DNA from: Methylotenera sp.
Lineage (GTDB): Bacteria > Pseudomonadota > Gammaproteobacteria > Burkholderiales > Methylophilaceae
Direction: 5' to 3'
Length of the DNA: 19,688 nucleotides
Assembly (NCBI GenBank): GCA_027310735.1
Contig: DAIDAH010000019.1
Coordinates: 1-19,688 of the forward strand
Program-made: the position numbers and the translations under genes
Shown here: one piece after another, positions 15,300 through 19,688 of the stretch
How the letters are laid out: each line of letters opens with the position of its first letter
How positions within the stretch are numbered: position 1 is the first letter of the stretch
Notes under the pieces: generated by a model
Databases searched by the model: none
Told to the model about the DNA's origin: nothing
Seen by the model: only the letters and a program-made list of their open reading frames with translations

Positions 15300-15308
15300 A
15301 AATATCTG

Positions 15309-15325
15309 GCGGAAGAGGTGTCCGC
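15309..15325. other. Candidate attachment core site
   Basis: GCGGA at 15309-15313 and TCCGC at 15321-15325 are inverted around a 7-base spacer (AGAGGTG), the shape of a tyrosine-recombinase core site. Read on the minus strand, the bases just to the left (CCTCTTCCGCCA) resemble a tRNA-Ser 3' end. It sits between the msrA terminator and the integrase. No second copy was found in the window. Confidence 0.45.
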
Positions 15326-15334
15326 TATAAAGCT

Positions 15335-15434
15335 ATCCGATGCCATCCGATACAATCCAATGTTAATATATAAAACAATTAGTTAGACAATAACATCATC
15401 CAAATCAATCCTATCCAACCTGATCAAATCCGAC
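15335..15434. repeat. Phased ATCC(G/A)AT repeat cluster
   Basis: ATCCGAT at 15335, ATCCGAT at 15345 and ATCCAAT at 15355 are exactly 10 bp apart. Further ATCC boxes start at 15398, 15408, 15413 and 15428, spaced 10, 5 and 15 bp. The phasing on one DNA face suggests arm-type binding sites of the adjacent integrase or a related DNA-binding protein. Confidence 0.65.
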
Positions 15435-15460
15435 TATAATTTGATAGTCATTTTGATAGT
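15435..15460 (+). promoter_or_regulatory. Probable integrase promoter and operator
   Basis: A perfect -10 box TATAAT at 15435-15440 lies 31 bases before the integrase ATG; no good -35 box is seen. TTTGATAGT occurs at 15440-15448 and 15452-15460, 12 bp apart, and GACTAT/ATAGTC (15432-15437, 15444-15449) form an inverted repeat over the -10. This suggests autorepression or repression by an element-coded factor. Confidence 0.5.
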
Positions 15461-15471
15461 TGGATTATACC

Positions 15472-16713
15472 ATGGCAAGACAAATAGGAAAACTCTCTGC
15501 ACTTCAAGTCACAAAACTCAACAAACCAGGTTTGTATGGTGATGGCGGTGGGTTGACCCTTCAGATTACCAAGACTGGTGCAAAAAGTTGGCTATTTAGG
15601 TTTATGCGAGATGGTAAGGCTTTCGGTATGGGACTTGGTGCAACGCATACTGTTAGTTTACAAGAAGCTCGACAAAAAGCACTCGAAGCCAGAAAACTTC
15701 TTGTTGAGGGCATTAATCCATTGGCTGCAAAAAAACAGCTCAAAATTACTGCTGCATTGGAAAGCGCTAAAATGATGACGTTTAATCAGTGCGCTGATGC
15801 TTATATAGCAGCACATATCGCTAGCTGGAAAAATGCTAAGCATGCTAGCCAGTGGTCGAACACATTGGCAACTTACGCAAGTCCAGTATTTGGTCAGTTA
15901 CCTATTGCCGACATTGATACTGCATTGGTCGTTAAATGCCTCAGCACTATTTGGCAAAGCAAGAATGAAACAGCGTCTCGCCTACGTGGCCGAATTGAAT
16001 CTATTCTAGGCTGGGCAATTACCAGTGGCTATCGCACTGGTGAGAATCCTGCTCGCTGGAAGGGACATCTTGATAATTTGTTAGCGAATATCAGTAAAGC
16101 CAGCAGATCTAAACACCACCCTTCTCTACCTTGGCAACATATTGGTAAGTTTATGCTCGCCATAAAAGCGCGTGAAGGGGTCTCAGCCAGAGCTGTTGAG
16201 TTTACGATTCTGACTGCCTGCCGTTCTGGCGAGGTGCGTGGTGCAAAATGGTCTGAGTTTGATTTAGATGATAAAGTCTGGACCATTCCAGCAGAGAGGA
16301 TGAAAGCGCACAGAGAACATCAAGTGCCTCTGTCTGATGCTACTGTCAAGTTATTAGAGTCCATGCCACATGACAATGCACTTGTGTTTGCTGGGACTAA
16401 AGGTCAAATCTTATCTGACATGTCAATGACAGCTGTCATTAGGCGAATGAGTGATGACGATCAATCCATTTGGGTGGACTCTGATGGGAATCGCATTACC
16501 GTACATGGCTTTAGGTCTACGTTCCGTATGTGGGCAGCTGAAACAACAACTTATCCACGTGAAGTGGCTGAACATGCACTTGCGCATCAATTACCTGATG
16601 CTGTGGAACGCGCATATCAACGCGGAACTCAATTTTCTAAAAGAGTGGCGCTTATGTCAGATTGGAGTAACTACTGCAGTCCAGCACAGCCGAATAAGAC
16701 TACGCACGCCTAA
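15472..16713 (+). CDS. P4-type tyrosine recombinase (second integrase)
   Basis: A 413-residue integrase with the N-terminal DUF4102-like region (L-Y-G-D-G-G-G-L-T-L-Q-I, residues 21-32), core-binding domain and catalytic domain. Catalytic residues visible: R251 in T-A-C-R-S-G-E-V-R-G-A-K-W, H345 and R348 in H-G-F-R-S-T-F-R, H372 in A-L-A-H, and nucleophile Y382 in R-A-Y-Q-R-G. The frame opens with TTG at 15460, but the family-like N-terminus begins at ATG 15472 with a GGA element 8 bases before it. It differs clearly in sequence from the integrase at 4801-6042 although the lengths agree, so this is an independent insertion, not a duplication. Confidence 0.94.
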   Translation: MARQIGKLSALQVTKLNKPGLYGDGGGLTLQITKTGAKSWLFRFMRDGKAFGMGLGATHTVSLQEARQKALEARKLLVEGINPLAAKKQLKITAALESAKMMTFNQCADAYIAAHIASWKNAKHASQWSNTLATYASPVFGQLPIADIDTALVVKCLSTIWQSKNETASRLRGRIESILGWAITSGYRTGENPARWKGHLDNLLANISKASRSKHHPSLPWQHIGKFMLAIKAREGVSARAVEFTILTACRSGEVRGAKWSEFDLDDKVWTIPAERMKAHREHQVPLSDATVKLLESMPHDNALVFAGTKGQILSDMSMTAVIRRMSDDDQSIWVDSDGNRITVHGFRSTFRMWAAETTTYPREVAEHALAHQLPDAVERAYQRGTQFSKRVALMSDWSNYCSPAQPNKTTHA

Positions 16714-16754
16714 CCTACTGATTACAATTGATTACCCTTGCTTAATTTTTGGCT

Positions 16755-17762
16755 TTAATTAGCATGCTCGCCATGACCAAAAAATTTAATCGATCCTAAC
16801 TGGATTGATTTAAATCGTGGCTCAATCCCACACAAATAATTAACGGTATGTTTGAATATATATTCTCTTTGCTCAGTGCTGCTTCCTGATATCGCACCAA
16901 CATCAAGCCTTTCACTTTTAAATCTTCCAGAATTAATTGATTGATCTCGCAGCGCATATGCACCCAACTTATTGGTGCTGCAAGCAATCCAATACAGCCC
17001 TATTTGATTGCCAATATCCTCTTTTTTTAGCGTTTCAGTGCCATTGAAAAATAATACCAAGTGAAAATGAAATCCCAACATTGGTTCATCCCAAACTATT
17101 TTCCATAAAAACCCTTCAAGGTCATGGAATAATGCAGGCTTTCCTCTCCAGTTATTCTTGAACCGAAGGAAGTCATTTATGGCGGCTTCAACGGTAATAT
17201 CAGCTTCAAGCTTATATGCAAGCGTGAGACGAACTGCAAACAAACAAGAGCAATTATCAAGCATTGTCTTTATATACTTGATTGCACTTTTCTTTCTTTT
17301 ATCAATTCGATCCTGTCTCTTACCAAGCATCCTCCTGAATGGGTCAATTTTAGCTACGGCACGAATAGAACTTATGAAATCGTTAAATACTTCGTACTGT
17401 TTTTTTCCCTTCTGCCTTGATGCATGCCTAGGATTTGTAAAGAACTCATCACTCAATTTAGATTCCGAGAAACATCTACTAAACAACTCAAAATACTCGG
17501 TAAAAAAATTAGCATTCAAAAATTCAAACTGAACTTGAAATTTCCTGTGAATCTCAAAGAAAAACTTAGATAACGCTGGATTTTCTTTGAGCTCGTTTTT
17601 ATCTGTTTTAGGATTGTCCTCTATCCAATAAGCGGGGCCTTCAACTGATAATACTTGCTCAAAGAAATACTCAAAATCATTTAGTTTGTATGTCCAGCTG
17701 TATTCATGACGAGCATCAAAATCTCGAAAGTAACTAAGTGGTGTATTTTTGAAAGTACGCAA
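16755..17762 (-). CDS. YagK/YfjJ (inovirus Gp2-like) protein with HUH motif
   Basis: The 335-residue protein resembles the YagK/YfjJ C-terminal domain family, found in P4-like and CP4 elements and in inovirus-type Gp2 proteins. Residues 229-241 (L-G-F-H232-F-H234-L-V-L-F-F-N-G) form a hydrophobic-His-hydrophobic-His motif as in HUH replication or mobilization nucleases. Tyr301 and Tyr309 in R-E-Y-I-F-K-H-T-V-N-Y-L are candidate catalytic tyrosines. A role as replication initiator of the excised element is inferred. The start is TTG at 17762 with an AGGG element 9 bases upstream and a stop two codons before; the next ATG would remove over 140 residues. It is convergent with the integrase, 41 bases apart. 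Confidence 0.78.
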   Translation of the reverse strand: MRTFKNTPLSYFRDFDARHEYSWTYKLNDFEYFFEQVLSVEGPAYWIEDNPKTDKNELKENPALSKFFFEIHRKFQVQFEFLNANFFTEYFELFSRCFSESKLSDEFFTNPRHASRQKGKKQYEVFNDFISSIRAVAKIDPFRRMLGKRQDRIDKRKKSAIKYIKTMLDNCSCLFAVRLTLAYKLEADITVEAAINDFLRFKNNWRGKPALFHDLEGFLWKIVWDEPMLGFHFHLVLFFNGTETLKKEDIGNQIGLYWIACSTNKLGAYALRDQSINSGRFKSERLDVGAISGSSTEQREYIFKHTVNYLCGIEPRFKSIQLGSIKFFGHGEHAN

Positions 17763-18207
17763 GTTCTATGACCCTATTTAACTATCGATAAAATTACCAT
17801 CAACGAATAATATTAGCATCTAATTTACATACAAGATAAGATAAATATATGTTTAATATATTAAATTTTTTACATAAAACCTATTCATATTTTGTATTTT
17901 TTTTCTAGTACATTAAAAAATATGGCGATCTTACATGCTCATGAAACCTAGATGACAATCCACAAAACAGCATTTAAGATAAATAGTTGATGTCGTTTTA
18001 GATGACTTAATGTGCATCACTCCCCTAACGAGGCCTACCCACATTGCCAATACGCTCCTTAGGCATCACTCCCATTGAAAACAACCTATCATGCCCAGAT
18101 GCTTAATAATATTCTAGTGGCTGTTGCTCCACCTTAGTCAAATAGTTACCACAACTGGTTGAATGAGATGATGTTTCAATAATCCCTATGGACTGCCATT
18201 GCTAATA
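17763..18207. other. AT-rich non-coding gap, candidate replication origin
   Basis: No gene is supported in these 445 bases. The part from about 17820 to 17930 is very AT-rich and includes the perfect 14-bp palindrome TTTAATATATTAAA at 17852-17865, under 100 bases from the start of the HUH protein. An 11-bp direct repeat GCATCACTCCC lies at 18014-18024 and 18063-18073. The half next to the relaxase stop may be decayed 3' relaxase sequence, but stops interrupt every reading I tried. Confidence 0.4.
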
Positions 18208-18918
18208 CTATTGTCGATTCCTTTTATATCGAGCTTTCTCATCATCAGTCATTTTCTGAATAGTTGCCTTACCAAGATGCCGCTCAGCCTCTTTATTGAT
18301 ATTTCGATCACGATTGCTACGATGATCTACTCTTTGCTCATGACCATATTTTTCAAGATATTGATTCTGGAGATTAGCCCAACTTTCCCGAGTATCAATG
18401 AGCTCTCCCTTTAAGACTACAGGCAACTTTCCACCGCTATCTTTCTTAGATCCGCCTAATTCTGGTCGTTTAGCGTTATGTCGCTTAAAGTGTAGTTCAG
18501 GGCTGCGCTCAATACCATCAGATTTCCTATCGCAAAACATCGTATGGACATGTGGTTGGCTAACCTCCCCCATTGCAGCTTGAGGTGCATGAATAGCGTA
18601 CTGATAAGGTTTATCTCCGATGTTTAATGCAACAAATTCTTCCACCAACTGCACTTGCTGCTCGGTTGTTAATTCCGCAGGTAAAGCCATTTCAAATTCA
18701 CGATATGCAGAACCATTGCTACGCTCATATTTATCTGCCGCACTCCACAGCGCAAAAGGGTTACCGTTTGCCCATGCAGGTAAATTACCGCTAGACATTA
18801 CAACCACCTCATCTTGATGTAAATCTTTCCCAAATTTACCTTGACGTGCAATATACGACGCATGGGTGTTAGCGCTACCACGTTTTCCACTTTTAACTGA
18901 GAAATGATAAGTTGCCAT
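18208..18918 (-). CDS. MobA/MobL-family relaxase, catalytic domain only
   Basis: The 236-residue protein aligns by eye with the N-terminal relaxase domain of RSF1010 MobA (MobQ family). Shared segments include A-S-Y22-I-A-R-Q-G-K (probable nucleophile Tyr), L-W-S-A-A-D-K-Y-E-R-S-N-G, E-M-A-L-P-A-E-L-T, and the metal-binding H110 with Q-P-H123-V-H125-T-M-F, then D-G-I-E-R and F-K-R-H-N-A-K-R-P-E-L-G-G. It stops soon after the relaxase fold, whereas RSF1010 MobA continues for hundreds of residues into a primase. AAGGA 7 bases before ATG 18918 supports the start. A matching oriT lies 140 bases upstream. No mobC or mobB is visible. Confidence 0.92.
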   Translation of the reverse strand: MATYHFSVKSGKRGSANTHASYIARQGKFGKDLHQDEVVVMSSGNLPAWANGNPFALWSAADKYERSNGSAYREFEMALPAELTTEQQVQLVEEFVALNIGDKPYQYAIHAPQAAMGEVSQPHVHTMFCDRKSDGIERSPELHFKRHNAKRPELGGSKKDSGGKLPVVLKGELIDTRESWANLQNQYLEKYGHEQRVDHRSNRDRNINKEAERHLGKATIQKMTDDEKARYKRNRQ

Positions 18919-18946
18919 TTTTTAATCCTTAAAGTAATTTCAAATT

Positions 18947-18975
18947 AACCGTACTGTTTTGTTAAGTACGCGGTT
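18947..18975. repeat. Inverted repeat upstream of the relaxase
   Basis: AACC-GTACT (18947-18955) pairs with AGTAC-(2 bases)-GGTT (18965-18975) around a nine-base loop, 29-57 bases before the relaxase start. It may be a promoter operator or a leader hairpin limiting relaxase expression. Its function is inferred from position only. Confidence 0.45.
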
Positions 18976-19033
18976 GTTAGAAATTAGAAGTAGGATCTTT
19001 TATTGATATGTAACCTGGCATGTTTGCAGCATG

Positions 19034-19085
19034 TTTTAGCGATGCTCAACTAAAAAAGCAGAAAGGGTAAGTGCGCATCCTTTCT
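19034..19085 (+). other. RSF1010-type origin of transfer (oriT)
   Basis: TAAGTGCGC at 19068-19076 equals the conserved nick-region core of RSF1010/R1162-type oriT as I recall it, where the relaxase cleaves near its end. A TTTTAG/CTAAAA inverted repeat (19034-19039, 19050-19055) lies on the 5' side, and AGAAAGG/CCTTTCT (19060-19066, 19079-19085) brackets the core. The site is upstream of a relaxase of the matching family, as in RSF1010. The bases after the core (ATCC) differ from the CCT of RSF1010. Confidence 0.78.
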
Positions 19086-19340
19086 TTACTATCCTAGTAT
19101 TCACTAAGTCATCATTAACTAACTTACCTCTAGTTTCCATAAGATATATTCATCAGTATATTTTTATTTATTGAGTAATATTCATCATCAATAATCTACT
19201 CATCACTACATGAGACGTAGGTAATTTATTAAACCTACGTTGTAATGACATACACGCTGATCCTAGAAATTCTCAGTCACATATTACATAACTGAGCCTA
19301 AGCCCCTGCTTAGCTAATCGCTCAAGTAATTCAAATCAAG

Positions 19341-19373
19341 TCCACGTTCTGTTCAAACAGACGTGGATTTTTT
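19341..19373 (+). terminator. Rho-independent terminator just before the WGR gene
   Basis: TCCACGT and ACGTGGA, with an inner CTGTT/AACAG extension, form a strong hairpin followed by six T on the plus strand. It ends 27 bases before the WGR gene start and no plus-strand gene precedes it, so it either ends a non-coding RNA or acts as an attenuator in the WGR leader. Confidence 0.82.
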
Positions 19374-19399
19374 ATTGGTCATTGACTCTGGAGAATCTC

Positions 19400-19688
19400 A
19401 TGCAAGAATCACTGTTAAAAAGTAGTCTGTATTACACCGAAGGCAGTAGCAACAAGGAGTACCACGCTGAATTAGTTGAAGTCACTGGTGGTTATGTCGT
19501 CAACTTTAAATATGGTAGACGTGGTGGTACGTTAACGACTGGCACTAAGACTGTTACACCAGTAGATCATGCACAAGCACAAAGCATCTACGCTAAGCTC
19601 ATCCAAGCCAAGATCGCAAAAGGCTATCTGCCTGATTCTGATTTGTCTGGGAATGCTTATCAACATACACAATGTAATGGTGTAAGCC
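19400..19688 (+). CDS. WGR-domain protein (5' part only)
   Basis: From ATG 19400 (GGAG site 8 bases upstream) the frame is open to the window end, giving 96 residues of a longer protein. Residues about 10-72 form a WGR domain: L-Y-Y-T-E-G-S-S-N-K-E-Y, G-G-Y-V-V-N-F-K-Y-G-R-R-G, L-T-T-G-T-K-T, then A-x-x-I-Y-x-K-L-I-x-x-K-I-A-K-G-Y. WGR domains occur in MolR-like bacterial proteins and in eukaryotic PARPs, where they bind nucleic acid ends. The C-terminal domains that would define its role are not visible. It may be cargo of the mobilizable element or the first gene beyond it. Confidence 0.85.
   Translation, partial: MQESLLKSSLYYTEGSSNKEYHAELVEVTGGYVVNFKYGRRGGTLTTGTKTVTPVDHAQAQSIYAKLIQAKIAKGYLPDSDLSGNAYQHTQCNGVS

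Larger units (their letters stand above)
15102..15471. other. Non-coding junction between msrA and the second integrase
   Basis: This 370-bp gap holds, in order, a GTATATT-CAA-AATATAC inverted repeat (15186-15202), a strong terminator with a tiny ORF running into it (15260-15299), a core-site-like inverted repeat (15309-15325), a cluster of ATCC repeats (15335-15434) and a TATAAT box with repeated TTTGATAGT just before the integrase. No gene longer than nine codons is supported. Confidence 0.7.
18919..19399. other. Non-coding oriT and leader region
   Basis: These 481 bases hold no supported gene. They contain, in order, the inverted repeat before the relaxase, the oriT at 19034-19085, a direct repeat ATATTCATCA (19146-19155, 19178-19187), a perfect ACGTAGGT/ACCTACGT hairpin (19215-19240), an AAGC-type hairpin at about 19293-19313 and a strong terminator at 19341-19373. 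The structured right half could encode a short untranslated RNA on the plus strand. Confidence 0.5.
15309..19688. mobile_element. Probable integrative mobilizable element (right end unseen)
   Basis: A P4-type integrase next to a core-like site, a YagK/YfjJ HUH protein, a MobQ-type relaxase and an RSF1010-like oriT lie together, AT-rich and without housekeeping genes. This is the gene set of a mobilizable element that needs a helper conjugation system: no type IV secretion genes or coupling protein are seen. The right boundary is beyond the window and the WGR gene may be cargo. Confidence 0.65.

Noticed and set aside
15309..15320. tRNA-Ser gene suggested by a CCTCTTCCGCCA stretch
   Set aside because: Only 12 bases look like a tRNA 3' end; no cloverleaf can be formed around them, so it is kept only as a possible attachment remnant.
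1..19688. CRISPR array
   Set aside because: No series of regularly spaced identical repeats of 20 or more bases was seen; the repeat clusters found are short and look like protein binding sites.

Overview
The window looks like the chromosome of a moderately AT-rich betaproteobacterium. Methylophilaceae (Methylotenera-like) is my best guess, based on the gene order RpfE-type protein, recJ, nnrD, tpiA, secG, tRNA-Leu and on an adjacent FlaG gene. This is inference from protein character and gene order, not a database match.

Layout. (1) 1-4200: accessory envelope genes. These are the tail of an unknown gene, a DUF3943 outer-membrane-type protein, a PAP2 phosphatase, and a minus-strand run of small exported proteins: a 57-aa His/Asp-rich lipoprotein, an entericidin-like lipoprotein, and an EF-hand/BON protein. 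(2) 4200-6185: a YefM/YoeB toxin-antitoxin pair and a P4-type integrase, lying directly against the 3' end of tRNA-Leu(GAG). This is the typical layout of the tRNA-proximal end of a genomic island; the far end is not visible. (3) 6220-11169: housekeeping block on the minus strand (RpfE-type protein, recJ, nnrD, tpiA, secG, tRNA-Leu). tpiA also has a good sigma-70-type promoter of its own. (4) 11252-11993: FlaG and a low-complexity partner behind a near-consensus sigma-28 flagellar promoter. (5) 12252-15101: a glycine-zipper envelope protein, a Y-family DNA polymerase, and the divergent msrA. (6) 15300-19688: a second element, read as an integrative mobilizable element. It starts with a core-site-like inverted repeat and a cluster of helically phased ATCC repeats. 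It then carries a second P4-type integrase, a YagK/YfjJ (inovirus Gp2-like) protein with an HUH motif, a short MobA/MobL relaxase, an RSF1010-like oriT upstream of the relaxase, and the start of a WGR-domain gene.

How region 6 may work: the integrase would excise and insert the element, the YagK/YfjJ protein could replicate the excised circle from an AT-rich segment beside its start, and the relaxase would nick the oriT for mobilization by a helper. The strongest observations are the RSF1010-type nick core in front of a relaxase reduced to its catalytic domain, the YefM-type operator with its 12-bp spacing, the sigma-28 promoter, and the repeat arrays in front of both integrases.
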